Origin: UBA1306 sp964396415
GTDB lineage: Bacteria; Spirochaetota; Spirochaetia; Treponematales; Rectinemataceae
Assembly: GCA_964396415.1 (NCBI GenBank)
Contig: CAYNFM010000001.1
Coordinates: 69,143 to 133,142, forward strand
Direction: 5' to 3'
DNA: 64,000 nucleotides
A program made the position numbers and the translations under genes. The notes beneath the pieces are model-generated. The model made no database searches and was not told the DNA's origin. It saw only the letters and a list, made by a program, of their open reading frames with translations. The first letter of the stretch is position 1; each line of letters starts with the position of its first letter. This document shows, in pieces, positions 8,050 to 17,402 of this stretch.

Positions 8050-9240
8050 ATGAACATCGAGATAGTAGAGGATAATGGCATAGCTCCGACGGTCATAAAA
8101 GTGATCGGCGCAGGCGGCGGCGGATCGAACGCCGTCAACCGGATGATCGCTGTAGGTCTTAGGAACGTCCAGTTCGTAGTAGCCAACACGGATGTCCAGG
8201 CCCTGAGCCTCTCGCGCGCCGAGACGCGCATCGGGCTCGGCGCGAAGGTGACGCACGGCCTGGGCGCCGGCGGTAAACCCGAGATCGGCGAGAAGGCGGC
8301 TCTCGAGGATAGGGAGACGATTGCCCAAGCCTTGCGCGGGGCAGATATGGTCTTCGTGACCGCAGGGATGGGAGGAGGGACGGGAACGGGCTCCGCTCCG
8401 ATCATCGCCCAGATCGCAAGGGACTTGGGAGCGCTTACCGTGGCCGTCGTCACGAGACCCTTCGATTTCGAGGGTAGGGCCAAGGCTCGCCTGGCCGAGG
8501 AAGGCATCGAGAAGCTGCGCCAGGCGGTAGATACCCTCATAGTCATCCCCAACCAGCATCTCCTCAAGGTAGTAGAGCGGCGAACTCCCATCAAGCAAGC
8601 CTTCTCCCTCGCCGACGACGTGCTTAGACAGGGAGTACAGGCGATATCGGATTTGATAACGCTGCCCGGCGAGATAAACATAGATTTTGCCGATGTCCGC
8701 ACGGTAATGCAGGGCCAGGGCGATGCGATCATGGGTATCGGCGCGGCGACGGGCGACAATCGTGCCGTGGAAGCCGCTAGCAAGTCGATCAACAATCCCC
8801 TGCTCGAGGATGCGAGGATCGATGGGGCGAGGAACCTCCTCATCAACGTGACAGGGGGCGAGGACTTCTCGCTTTCCGAATTCGAGGAGATCCTCAACCT
8901 CATCACCAAGAGCGCGGACCGCGAGTATTTTCAGAAGCCCGGGCTCATCATAGATCCAAGCCTCGGAGACGAGGTCCGAGTCACCGTCATAGCGACGGGT
9001 TTCGATCGGAGCGCCCGGTCCGAGCAGGCTTCCTCGGAGCCGGAAGCCCGTCACGAAGCCGTCCAGGCAAAGCGCGGGTTCGAGGATTATCTTTCGACGG
9101 ACGAGTGGAAGCGGATTACCGAAATGCCGGCGGCCCCGCGGGGCAAGCAGTATCTCCTGGGACGCAACGATGAAGAGGAGCTGGACATTCCGACAGTGCT
9201 GCGCGAATCCAGGTTCGCCGGCGAGAAGAGCGAGGCCTGA
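8050..9240 (+). CDS. ftsZ: cell division GTPase FtsZ
   Basis: FtsZ is the tubulin-like GTPase forming the division ring. The 396-residue protein has GAGGGGSNAVNRM (from about residue 20), the tubulin signature GMGGGTGTGSAP (about 106-117), NTDVQAL, and the T7-loop region INIDFADV. The C-terminal linker is followed by a DIPTVLRESRF tail, the usual FtsA-binding peptide. I use ATG 8050, which follows GGGAGGGG, rather than the in-frame TTG at 8038. The gap from ftsA (52 bases) carries a hairpin. Confidence 0.97.
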   Translation: MNIEIVEDNGIAPTVIKVIGAGGGGSNAVNRMIAVGLRNVQFVVANTDVQALSLSRAETRIGLGAKVTHGLGAGGKPEIGEKAALEDRETIAQALRGADMVFVTAGMGGGTGTGSAPIIAQIARDLGALTVAVVTRPFDFEGRAKARLAEEGIEKLRQAVDTLIVIPNQHLLKVVERRTPIKQAFSLADDVLRQGVQAISDLITLPGEINIDFADVRTVMQGQGDAIMGIGAATGDNRAVEAASKSINNPLLEDARIDGARNLLINVTGGEDFSLSEFEEILNLITKSADREYFQKPGLIIDPSLGDEVRVTVIATGFDRSARSEQASSEPEARHEAVQAKRGFEDYLSTDEWKRITEMPAAPRGKQYLLGRNDEEELDIPTVLRESRFAGEKSEA

Positions 9241-9242
9241 GT

Positions 9243-10223
9243 TTGAGCGAGCTCTCGACGCGCTATCGGGCCTACCTGATAGCGGCCCGCAAGCGCTCTC
9301 CACTCACCGCCGAGGTCTACCTGCGGGAGGCCGCTACCCTCGGGCGTTTCTTGGTGGCCGCCGGATCCGGCTTGGAGACGGCGACGAGCGCGGAGCTCCT
9401 CGGCTATCTCGTATGGCGCCAGTCCGGAGCCGCCGCGGATTCGAGCGCGGCGGCGGCGGCCGGCGATACGGAAGGCGCTGAGCGGCCGGACCGAGGGGCC
9501 CGCGGAACCCCGAAGTCCGTTCCGCCTCGCGAGGCTCTCTCGCGAAAGACCATGGCCCGAGTCGTCTCCAGTCTCCATACCTTCTTCAAGTTCATGCGTC
9601 TCGAACGTTTGCGCGATGACGATCCGAGCGAACTGATAGAAACGCCCAAGCAGGAACGAGCGCTTCCCTCGGTTCTCGCGCCGGAGGAAGTCGACCGCTT
9701 CCTCGCGTCGATCGATCCGACGACGGCCCGCGGACTCCGCGATAGGGCTCTATTCGAGCTGATCTACTCCTGCGGGCTGCGCATATCCGAGGCGGCCGAC
9801 CTCAGCTTCGACCGTCTCTACCTGAGAGAGCGCGCGATCCGCGTCATCGGCAAAGGCCGAAAAGAAAGGATCGTGCCATTCGGAAAGGATGCCGCGCTGT
9901 GGCTCGCCCGCTATCTGGAGGACGGCAGGCCTGCCCTCGCCAAGGGACGGAGCGATCGCGTCTTCCTGAACCAGGCGGGAAAGGGTATTTCCCGCAAAGG
10001 TATATGGAAGCGCTTCGACGGCCTGCGCGAGGCGTCCGGCCTCGAGGCGAAAGTCCATACCTTCAGGCACAGCTTCGCTACGCACCTGCTTGCCGGAGGC
10101 GCCGATCTTCGAACCGTCCAAGAGCTCCTGGGGCATTCGGATATTTCTACGACGCAGATCTATACGCATATCGATCCAGAGAGTCTTCAGGATTACCATC
10201 GCGATTTCTTTCCTCGAAAATGA
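9243..10223 (+). CDS. xerC: XerC/D-type tyrosine recombinase (first copy)
   Basis: A 326-residue tyrosine recombinase with an N-terminal SAM-like core-binding domain and a C-terminal catalytic domain. Catalytic residues are visible: Arg180 (SCGLRISEA), Lys in GKGRKER, His272 and Arg275 (HTFRHSF), His298 (GHSDIS) and Tyr307 (TQIYTH). Xer enzymes resolve chromosome dimers at dif. Between the two domains is an Ala/Gly/Arg-rich insert (about residues 60-95) not typical of the family. It starts at a TTG two bases after the ftsZ stop. A second Xer gene lies at 13616; which one is XerC and which XerD cannot be decided here. Confidence 0.85.
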   Translation: MSELSTRYRAYLIAARKRSPLTAEVYLREAATLGRFLVAAGSGLETATSAELLGYLVWRQSGAAADSSAAAAAGDTEGAERPDRGARGTPKSVPPREALSRKTMARVVSSLHTFFKFMRLERLRDDDPSELIETPKQERALPSVLAPEEVDRFLASIDPTTARGLRDRALFELIYSCGLRISEAADLSFDRLYLRERAIRVIGKGRKERIVPFGKDAALWLARYLEDGRPALAKGRSDRVFLNQAGKGISRKGIWKRFDGLREASGLEAKVHTFRHSFATHLLAGGADLRTVQELLGHSDISTTQIYTHIDPESLQDYHRDFFPRK

Positions 10224-10269
10224 ACGAAGCGGAGCGATTCATCCATCGCGTTGGAAGGAAGGAGGGACA

Positions 10270-11301
10270 ATGAAGAAAATAGAGAGCAAACGCCTCATCC
10301 TCGCCCTTTCCATCCAAAGGATCGTCTATTTGCGACCCAAGGAGAAGCTCCTCGTCTGGGATCTCGTTGACGACGAGCTATCCCTATCGTTACTGTTAGT
10401 ACGGGATGTCGAGGCCGCGATCGGACGAAGCCTTGGCGGTAGGCCGTGGCAGCCCGATTCCTTTCTGGAGGCCGCGAACCGCGACGCCGATTTCCTGGAG
10501 AAGTCGGGATGCCGCTTCATTCACTACGATGACGAAGCATATCCCCGCGCGCTTCGAGAGACTTCTCAGCCGCCCTTCGGCCTCTTCGCTCGGGGCGCCC
10601 GTCTCGATCCGAAAGGCGATTGCGTGGCCGTCGTTGGGACGCGAGTGCCTACGGGCAAGGCGATTTCGGCCGCTTTCGGTCTCGCCCGCGGCCTGTCCGA
10701 ATTCGGGCTCGTCGTGATATCCGGGCTCGCTCGAGGAATCGACGCTGCCGCGCATAAGGGAGCCCTCGCGGCCGCATCGGCGAATCGCGGCAACCTAGCG
10801 ACCTGCGCCGTGTTGCCTTGCGGGATCGACCGCGTCTACCCCGCGGGCAATCGGCGGCTGGCGGGGGAGATCCTGGAGCTCGGCGGCCTCCTCGTTTCCG
10901 AGTATCCGCCCGGAGAGGAGATACTCAAATTCCGTTTTCCGGAGAGGAACAGGATCATCGCGGGAATGTCGAGGGCATGCGTCGTAGTAGAGGCGCCCGC
11001 CAAATCGGGAGCGCTGATAACGGCGGAGCATGCGTTGGACGAGGGTCGCGACGTCTGGGTATCGGCGGACTGTCTCGGCGGGCCGAGAAGCGGCGGAGTG
11101 GATTGGCTGGCTTCGGAAGGCGCCCGCGTCTTGATCGAAGCCGGAGACATCCTGGAAGATTGGGGCTCCATCGGCGATGCGAGCCTCGCGGGAGATCGCG
11201 AGCCTCGCGTCGGCCCGAGGTTCGGCGGAGGCGAGGGACCTCGGCTGGCCTCGCTCCTTTTCGATGAGATGGCACTCGAAGACGACTCTGCGAAGCATTG
11301 A
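10270..11301 (+). CDS. dprA: DNA-processing protein DprA (Smf)
   Basis: DprA binds incoming single-stranded DNA and loads RecA during transformation; it is also common in bacteria with no proven competence. The 343-residue protein carries the Rossmann-like DprA core: VVGTRVPTG, VISGLARGIDAAAHKGAL, LPCGIDRVYPAGNRRL, FPERNRIIAGMS and SGALITAEHALDEGRDVW. The N-terminal 90 residues are less conserved. ATG 10270 follows AAGGAGGGAC and is preferred to the longer frame that overlaps xer. Confidence 0.93.
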   Translation: MKKIESKRLILALSIQRIVYLRPKEKLLVWDLVDDELSLSLLLVRDVEAAIGRSLGGRPWQPDSFLEAANRDADFLEKSGCRFIHYDDEAYPRALRETSQPPFGLFARGARLDPKGDCVAVVGTRVPTGKAISAAFGLARGLSEFGLVVISGLARGIDAAAHKGALAAASANRGNLATCAVLPCGIDRVYPAGNRRLAGEILELGGLLVSEYPPGEEILKFRFPERNRIIAGMSRACVVVEAPAKSGALITAEHALDEGRDVWVSADCLGGPRSGGVDWLASEGARVLIEAGDILEDWGSIGDASLAGDREPRVGPRFGGGEGPRLASLLFDEMALEDDSAKH

Positions 11302-11352
11302 GGATCGACCGGCGGTAATTCTGAAAACGCTCGAGGAAAGACAAGATAGGAG

Positions 11353-13632
11353 ATGTCGGGAATGGCAGCAAAGAAAAGCGGGTCGGAAGGGCCTTCGTCG
11401 TCCGTCGAGGACGTAACCGCGGAGGCTCCATCGCTCGCGCTTCCGTCCGCCAGGAGCCATCAGCGGGCGAAAGGCAAGGATCGCCCCAAGACCAAGGGGA
11501 AGAGCGGGGCCAAAAAGGCGGCGCCCAAGAGCATCCTCGTAATAGTAGAGTCACCGGCCAAAGCCAGGACCATAGAGAAATACCTCGGCTCGAGGTACAC
11601 CGTGCTGGCTTCGATGGGACACCTCATCGACCTTCCGAAGTCGCGCGTGGGAATAGACGTCGAAGGCGATTTCGAGCCTGAATACCTGACGATCCGAGGA
11701 AAGGCCAAGCTCTTGAAGAGCCTGCAAAAAGCCGCGAAGAAGTCGTGCCTAGTCCTGCTCGCCTCCGATAACGACCGCGAGGGAGAGGCGATCGCCTTCC
11801 ATATTCAAAATTCGATCCGCAGCAAGGAAGCCGAGCTTCCCATTCGGCGAATCGTATTCAATGAGATAACGCCCCAGGCGATCCGCAACGCCGTCAAGGC
11901 GCCACACGCGATAGACGATACCAAGGTCGATGCCCAGAAGGCGCGCCGCGTCCTCGACCGTCTCGTCGGCTACAATCTTTCGCCGCTCTTGTGGAAGAAG
12001 GTCAAGAACGGCTTGTCGGCCGGCCGCGTACAGTCCGTGGCGCTCAGACTCATCTGCGACCGCGAAAGGGAGGTCCAGTCCTTTCTCCCCGAGGAGTATT
12101 GGAGCGTCCTGGGCGATTTCCGCAAAGGCCGCGTCGCTTTCTCGGGCGAGCTCGTGCTATTCCGCGGGGAGAGACCAGATCTACCCGGCGAGGCGGCGGC
12201 CACGGCTATCGTCGACGCGATACTGGGGAAAGACGCCGTGGTGGGCGAGCTTCGCGAGACCGAGAAGACCTTGAGGCCGAAGCCGCCCTTCACCACGTCG
12301 AAGCTCCAGCAGACCGCCGCCAATCGCCTGGGCTTCACGAGCAAGAAGACCATGCAGATCGCCCAGCAGCTCTACGAGGGCGTCAACGTCGGGTCCAGCC
12401 GCATCGGACTCATCACTTACATGCGAACGGACTCGACCCGCATATCCGATACCGCGATCGCCGAGGTCCGCGCTTACCTCGCGGAACGCTTCCCGGCCGA
12501 GCTTCCGGGCTCGGCGAATATCTACACCGCCGACGGAAAGGCGCAGGATGCTCACGAGGCCATAAGGCCGACGATCGTGGCCTACGACCCCGAATCCATG
12601 AAGGCGCATCTTTCCAAGGATCAGCTCAAGCTCTACGCCCTCGTCTGGGAGCGCTTCGTCGCCAGCCAGATGACGAACGCGAAGCTGCGCAGCTCCGCCG
12701 CCGACATCGTCGCGGGCGAGGGAGTATTCCGCGCCTCGTCGTCGCGAGTCGTCGAGCGGGGGTTCTACAAGGTGATCAAGGTCGGCGCGACCAAGGAAGA
12801 CAAAAGCGAGGGCAGCGTACCGGAGCTCAAACCCGGGGAGGGGATCAAGCTCGAGCGCGTCCGATCCGAGCAGCATTTCACGCAGGGTCCGTCGCGTTTT
12901 ACCGACGCGTCCATCATCAAGGCTCTCGAGGAGCAGGGCATCGGCCGCCCCTCAACCTATGCGCCGATCATCTCGGTCCTGCTCGAGCGGTATTACGTTT
13001 CGAGAGAGAACCGCCAGCTCGTGCCTACTACCCTCGGGCGAATGATCAGCGACATCCTGGTCGAGTACTTTCCTGGAGTCGTCAACGTGGGATTTACCGC
13101 GGGGATGGAGGCCATGCTCGACGAGGTCGAGGACGAGAAAGCCGACTGGGTCCATAAGATCCGCGATTTCTACGGTCCCTTCAAGGAGAAAGTCGATGAG
13201 GTGATGCAGGATCTCCAATCCTTTCGCGGCAGCCTGGACGAGGCGACGGATATCGTCTGCGAGAAGTGCGGGAAGCCCATGGTCAAGAAGCTGGGACGCT
13301 TCGGATACTTCCTCGCCTGTACCGGCTTCCCCGAATGCCGGAACACCCGTTCGATACCTTTGGGGAAATGTCCGAGGCCGGGTTGCGGAGGCGATATCGT
13401 CGCGAGGCGGCGAGCCAAGGGGAAGGGCAGGGAGTTCTACGGCTGCACCAATTACCCGGTCTGCAACTTTATCACGTATAACAAGCCGACGGGCTCCGCA
13501 TGCCCGAAATGCGGATGGTTCCTCGTCGAGAAATTCGACAAGAAGTCGGGCTCTCACAAGGCTTGCATCAATCCCGATTGCGATTATCTGCATACCTACG
13601 GGGAGGAAGACGAGCATGGACAGGAGGATTGA
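11353..13632 (+). CDS. topA: DNA topoisomerase I
   Basis: Type IA topoisomerase relaxing negative supercoils. In the 759-residue protein a basic Lys/Ala-rich N-terminal extension (about 1-55) precedes the Toprim domain (ILVIVESPAKARTIEKYLG; acidic triad in LASDNDREGEA), the active-site Tyr356 in GLITYMRTDSTR, and three C-terminal four-cysteine zinc ribbons (from about residue 635: CEKCG...C..C, CPRPGCGG...C..C, CPKCG...C..C). The stop overlaps the start of the second xer gene by 17 bases. Confidence 0.97.
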   Translation: MSGMAAKKSGSEGPSSSVEDVTAEAPSLALPSARSHQRAKGKDRPKTKGKSGAKKAAPKSILVIVESPAKARTIEKYLGSRYTVLASMGHLIDLPKSRVGIDVEGDFEPEYLTIRGKAKLLKSLQKAAKKSCLVLLASDNDREGEAIAFHIQNSIRSKEAELPIRRIVFNEITPQAIRNAVKAPHAIDDTKVDAQKARRVLDRLVGYNLSPLLWKKVKNGLSAGRVQSVALRLICDREREVQSFLPEEYWSVLGDFRKGRVAFSGELVLFRGERPDLPGEAAATAIVDAILGKDAVVGELRETEKTLRPKPPFTTSKLQQTAANRLGFTSKKTMQIAQQLYEGVNVGSSRIGLITYMRTDSTRISDTAIAEVRAYLAERFPAELPGSANIYTADGKAQDAHEAIRPTIVAYDPESMKAHLSKDQLKLYALVWERFVASQMTNAKLRSSAADIVAGEGVFRASSSRVVERGFYKVIKVGATKEDKSEGSVPELKPGEGIKLERVRSEQHFTQGPSRFTDASIIKALEEQGIGRPSTYAPIISVLLERYYVSRENRQLVPTTLGRMISDILVEYFPGVVNVGFTAGMEAMLDEVEDEKADWVHKIRDFYGPFKEKVDEVMQDLQSFRGSLDEATDIVCEKCGKPMVKKLGRFGYFLACTGFPECRNTRSIPLGKCPRPGCGGDIVARRRAKGKGREFYGCTNYPVCNFITYNKPTGSACPKCGWFLVEKFDKKSGSHKACINPDCDYLHTYGEEDEHGQED

Positions 13633-14530
13633 GGATTACCTCGCCTTCCTCGACGCCGTAAGGGGCCTCTCTCCCCGTACGCTTCGTTCTTACCGGGAAG
13701 ACTTCGAAAGCTTCGACTCTTTCGTCGCCGCTACCGTCGCGGCGGATGACGTGGATTCGGTGACGGCCTCGGATATCCGGGCCTTCGCGGCGTTCCTGGT
13801 CGTGGAGGGAAAAGCCGGATCGAGCGTAAATCGCGCGCTCTCGGCGATCCGCGGCTATTTCAGGTATCGCGTCCGTTTCGGAGGCCTCGCCGTCGATCCC
13901 TCGCGCGACGTAGAGGGCTTACCCTCCAGACGGCCTTTGCCGCGCTTCCTTTTCGAGGACGAGGCATCGGCCTTCCTCGGTCTACCCGAGGGAGAGGGCT
14001 TCGGTCCCTCTCGCGACAGGGCGTTGCTCGAATTCCTCTATAGCACGGGCTGCCGCGTCGCGGAAGCCTCGAACCTGACTCTCGACCGCCTCGATCTTGC
14101 CGGCGGCTCCGCTCGCGTGATGGGCAAAGGCTTGAAGGAAAGGATCGTCTTCCTGGCCGGTCAGGCGAAAGCCGCGCTCGACGATTATCTGCCGTTGCGT
14201 TCCGAGCGTAGGCTCCGCGCCGGCCTGGGCGTCTCCGGCGGCAAGGAATACCTTTTCGTCAACGCGAGGGGGGGCCGCCTCACCGAACGGGGCTTCGAAT
14301 GGATAATACGAGGCTACGCCGAACGCTCTGGCTCCCCACGCTCGGTGACGCCTCATGCCTTCAGGCACAGCTTCGCGACCCATCTGGTCGGCAGGGGGGC
14401 GGATATCCGCGTCGTACAGGAACTTCTAGGGCACTCGAGCGTCTCGACGACCCAGATCTACGCCCACGTCGACATGGAGAGGCTCCGCAAAGTCTATGAG
14501 CAAGCTCACCCCCATGGGGGAAGGAAATAG
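13616..14530 (+). CDS. xerD: XerC/D-type tyrosine recombinase (second copy)
   Basis: A 304-residue tyrosine recombinase of normal Xer length. Catalytic residues: Arg147 (STGCRVAEA), Lys in GKGLKER, His247 and Arg250 (HAFRHSF), His273 (GHSSVS), Tyr282 (TQIYAH). It lacks the low-complexity insert of the first copy. The two probably form the XerC/XerD heterotetramer acting at dif with FtsK, here coded 4 kb apart with dprA and topA between them. The start overlaps the topA end, so expression is coupled to topA. Confidence 0.85.
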   Translation: MDRRIEDYLAFLDAVRGLSPRTLRSYREDFESFDSFVAATVAADDVDSVTASDIRAFAAFLVVEGKAGSSVNRALSAIRGYFRYRVRFGGLAVDPSRDVEGLPSRRPLPRFLFEDEASAFLGLPEGEGFGPSRDRALLEFLYSTGCRVAEASNLTLDRLDLAGGSARVMGKGLKERIVFLAGQAKAALDDYLPLRSERRLRAGLGVSGGKEYLFVNARGGRLTERGFEWIIRGYAERSGSPRSVTPHAFRHSFATHLVGRGADIRVVQELLGHSSVSTTQIYAHVDMERLRKVYEQAHPHGGRK

Positions 14531-14533
14531 GAA

Positions 14534-15076
14534 ATGAAAGAAACGAAGATCAGATCGACGACCGTCATCGCCGTGCGCCGCGGAGGCAAGGTCGCGATGG
14601 CCGGAGACGGCCAGGTCACCATGGGCGAGACCGTCATGAAGAGCAATGCCCGTAAGGTGCGCAAGATCTACGACGACAAGGTGCTGATCGGCTTCGCCGG
14701 CGCCACTGCCGACGCCTTCGCGCTGTTCGAGCTTTTCGAGATAAAGCTCAAGGAATACCAGGGCGATCTCGAGAGAGCGGCGGTGGAGCTGGCCAAGGCG
14801 TGGCGCATGGAAAAGGCGTTGCGCAATCTCAACGCCCTCCTTCTCGTCGCCGATTCGAAGAAGACTCTCCTTCTTTCGGGGACGGGCGACGTGATAGAGC
14901 CGGCCGAGGACGTGATCGCCATCGGCTCGGGCGGCAACTACGCCTACGCTGCCGCCCTGGCCTATCTTGAGAGTTCCGAGTTCCCCGCCGCCGAGATCGC
15001 TACGAAAAGCCTGAGGATAGCCTCGGGAATCTGTATCTACACCAACGGCAACATAACCGCGGAGGAGCTCTCGTGA
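14534..15076 (+). CDS. hslV: ATP-dependent protease peptidase subunit HslV (ClpQ)
   Basis: HslV is the proteasome-beta-like dodecameric peptidase of the HslUV protease. The 180-residue protein starts MKETKIRSTTVIAVRRGG; removal of an eight-residue propeptide would expose Thr9 as the catalytic nucleophile. GDGQVTMG, GFAGATADAF, AIGSGGNYA and the C-terminal ICIYTN complete the family pattern. Its stop overlaps the hslU start (GTGA). Confidence 0.96.
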   Translation: MKETKIRSTTVIAVRRGGKVAMAGDGQVTMGETVMKSNARKVRKIYDDKVLIGFAGATADAFALFELFEIKLKEYQGDLERAAVELAKAWRMEKALRNLNALLLVADSKKTLLLSGTGDVIEPAEDVIAIGSGGNYAYAAALAYLESSEFPAAEIATKSLRIASGICIYTNGNITAEELS

Positions 15077-16455
15077 CCGGCGATTTCGCTACGATGACCC
15101 CCCGCAAGATCGTGGAGGAGCTCGACAGGTACATCGTCGGCCAGGAGAAGGCCAAGCGGGCCGTGGCGATCGCGCTCAGGAACAGGATGAGGCGCCAGCG
15201 TCTTCCCGAAGATATTCGCGACGAGATAGCGCCCAAGAACATCCTGATGATCGGACCGACCGGCGTCGGCAAGACCGAGATAGCCCGTAGGCTAGCCAAG
15301 CTTTGTCAGGCTCCCTTCATCAAGGTCGAGGCTACCAAGTATACCGAAGTCGGCTATGTCGGACGGGATGTCGAGTCCATGATTCGGGACTTGATGGCAG
15401 CCGGCCTCGCGATGGTAAAGACCGAAATGCAGGTGGGGGTCAAGGAGGAAGCCGATAGGCGCGCCGAGGAGAGACTCCTCGACCTTTTGCTCCCCGGCAT
15501 AAAAAAGGCGGACGATCCCATAGGCAACGCTCAATCCATGCCGATCCTCCCCGATCCCGGCCAGAGCGGTCCCGCGAGCGACAGCCGGGAGAAATTTCGA
15601 GCTCTGCTGCGCGCCGGGAAGCTCGATTCGCGCGAGGTGGAGATCTCGGTACAAGGATCGAGCCCCGCGATAGAGATATTCTCGGGGAACCAGATGGAGG
15701 AGATGGAAGTCGCCCTGGGCGGTCTCTCGGGCCTCTTCGGAGGCAAGCGCAAGAAGAAGGCGGTTTCGGTGGCCGAAGCTCGTCGCATCCTCGCGGCCGA
15801 GGAACTCGACAAGCTCGTCGACCCTGAGAGGGCGGCCGAGGAGGCCCGCCACCGCGTCCAAGAGACGGGCATAGTGTTTATCGACGAGATAGACAAGGTG
15901 GCGAACAGGGAGGGACGGAACTCCGGCGGCGTCGACGTTTCGCGCGAGGGCGTTCAGCGCGATATCCTGCCCATAGTCGAAGGCTCGACCGTCAATACCA
16001 AATGGGGTCCCGTGGATACGACGCATATCCTTTTTATCGCGGCGGGCGCCTTCAACGTCGCTAAGCCGCAGGACCTCATTCCGGAGCTCCAGGGTCGCTT
16101 CCCCATACGCGTCGAGCTGGAGGCTCTCTCCGCCAAGGACTTCGAGCGGATACTCACCGAGCCCAAGGGCGCCTTGGTAAAGCAATATACTCAGCTCCTC
16201 TCCTCCGAGGGGGTCGAGCTCGAGTTCGACTCGCCCGCCGTGTCCAGGATCGCGGAGATCGCCGCGGCGGCGAATGCGAGGACCGAGAACATAGGAGCCC
16301 GGCGCCTGACGACGGTGATGGAGCGCCTTCTCGAGGAGCTTTCCTTCGAAGCGCCTTCGATGGCGGGAGTCAAGGTCAGCGTGGATGTCGCCTATGTCGA
16401 TTCGCGATTCAAGGACTTCGCGGAACGGCAAGATCTGAGCAGGTATATATTGTAA
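15073..16455 (+). CDS. hslU: HslUV protease ATPase subunit HslU (ClpY)
   Basis: AAA+ unfoldase feeding substrates to HslV. The 460-residue protein begins with the typical MTPRKIVEELDRYIVGQ segment, Walker A GPTGVGKTE (about 61-69), pore motif GYVGRD, a long intermediate I-domain rich in charged residues, Walker B IVFIDEIDK and the arginine-finger region ENIGARRL. GTG start at 15073 overlaps the hslV stop. Its C-terminal RYIL matches the peptide that docks into HslV. Confidence 0.97.
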   Translation: MTGDFATMTPRKIVEELDRYIVGQEKAKRAVAIALRNRMRRQRLPEDIRDEIAPKNILMIGPTGVGKTEIARRLAKLCQAPFIKVEATKYTEVGYVGRDVESMIRDLMAAGLAMVKTEMQVGVKEEADRRAEERLLDLLLPGIKKADDPIGNAQSMPILPDPGQSGPASDSREKFRALLRAGKLDSREVEISVQGSSPAIEIFSGNQMEEMEVALGGLSGLFGGKRKKKAVSVAEARRILAAEELDKLVDPERAAEEARHRVQETGIVFIDEIDKVANREGRNSGGVDVSREGVQRDILPIVEGSTVNTKWGPVDTTHILFIAAGAFNVAKPQDLIPELQGRFPIRVELEALSAKDFERILTEPKGALVKQYTQLLSSEGVELEFDSPAVSRIAEIAAAANARTENIGARRLTTVMERLLEELSFEAPSMAGVKVSVDVAYVDSRFKDFAERQDLSRYIL

Positions 16456-16469
16456 GACGCGGATTCGGC

Positions 16470-16497
16470 TAAGGGACGAACCGGCATCGGCCGAAAA
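16470..16497 (+). promoter_or_regulatory. possible sigma-28-like promoter for the flagellar block
   Basis: TAAG (16470-16473), 16 bases, GCCGAAAA (16490-16497), compared with the enteric-type sigma-28 pattern TAAA-N15-GCCGATAA. Both boxes are close, but the spacing is one base long, so this is a weak call. It lies 21 bases upstream of flgB in the only gap between hslU and flgB. Confidence 0.3.
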
Positions 16498-16518
16498 ATA
16501 GACGAAGGGGTAGACGGA

Positions 16519-16941
16519 ATGTTCGAGAATAGCGCTTTCGGGAAAACGCTCGATATATTGCACAGGGGAATGGATGTGACGGTCCTGAGGCGTCAGGTGA
16601 TCTCCGACAATATCGCCAATGCCGATGTCCCGAACTTCAAGCGTTCCACGGTCAACTTCGAGGCTTCCTTGAAGAAGGCCCTCGAGTCCGAGAAGCTCGA
16701 GCCGGCTCTTCCCATGGAGACGACCGATCCTCGCCATATAGCGAGCTACTCTCCCGCCGACTACAGGACCGTCGAGCCGCGGCGCGTGCTCGATTACCTG
16801 ACTACCTCCAAGAACAACGGCAACAACGTGGACGCCGAGCAAGAAATGATGGACTCGCTGACCAACCAGCTCTCCTACACCCTCCAGGCTCAGGCGGTCA
16901 ATTTCGAATTCAACCAGGTCAACCTGGTGCTCAGAGGTTAA
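16519..16941 (+). CDS. flgB: flagellar proximal rod protein FlgB
   Basis: A 140-residue rod subunit exported by the flagellar secretion system. The N-terminal rod/hook motif ISDNIANADVPNFKRSTVNFE (about residues 32-52) and the C-terminal helical SYTLQAQAVNFEFNQVNLVLRG stretch are typical. First gene of the flagellar block; preceded by GAAGGGG as ribosome-binding site. Rod proteins assemble in the periplasm between the MS ring and the hook. Confidence 0.95.
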   Translation: MFENSAFGKTLDILHRGMDVTVLRRQVISDNIANADVPNFKRSTVNFEASLKKALESEKLEPALPMETTDPRHIASYSPADYRTVEPRRVLDYLTTSKNNGNNVDAEQEMMDSLTNQLSYTLQAQAVNFEFNQVNLVLRG

Positions 16942-16943
16942 CT

Positions 16944-17399
16944 ATGGGATTGTTCACGTCAATCGATATCGCCGCCTCCGGATTGACGGCCGAGCGCCTG
17001 CGCAGCGACGTCATCGCCGACAACATCGCCAATGCGAGCACGACCAGGACGCCCGAGGGCGGTCCGTTCCAGCGAAGCCGAGTCATCTTGAGGCCGATGA
17101 ACGCCCAGCCCTATTTCCGACTGCCGTTCCAGCCCGAATCCCTGGACAATGGCGCGGGCTTGGGCGTCCGCGTCGCGAGCATCGAGAAGGACGCTTCGCC
17201 TCCTCGCCTAGTCTACGATCCAACCCACCCCGACGCCATAAAAACCGGCCCAAAGGCCGGCTATGTCGAGATGCCCAACGTAAACATCGTCACGGAGATG
17301 GTCGATCTCATAGCCGCGTCGCGCGCCTACGAGGCCAATTCGACCATGGCCGACGGCTCGAAGGCCATGTTCATGAAGGCCCTCGAGATCGGGAGGTAG
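16944..17399 (+). CDS. flgC: flagellar rod protein FlgC
   Basis: A 151-residue rod protein, starting two bases after flgB. Characteristic motifs: the N-terminal DIAASGLTAERLRSDVIADNIANASTT-type rod signature (residues about 6-32), GYVEMPNVNIVTEMVDLIAASRAYEAN, and the terminal helix ending KAMFMKALEIGR. Size is normal for FlgC. Confidence 0.96.
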   Translation: MGLFTSIDIAASGLTAERLRSDVIADNIANASTTRTPEGGPFQRSRVILRPMNAQPYFRLPFQPESLDNGAGLGVRVASIEKDASPPRLVYDPTHPDAIKTGPKAGYVEMPNVNIVTEMVDLIAASRAYEANSTMADGSKAMFMKALEIGR

Positions 17400-17402
17400 T
17401 GA

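Noticed and set aside
9243..14530. Xer-like recombinases as markers of an integrated mobile element
   Set aside because: Both fit chromosomal XerC/D in length and context; no attachment-site repeats, phage or transposon genes are nearby.
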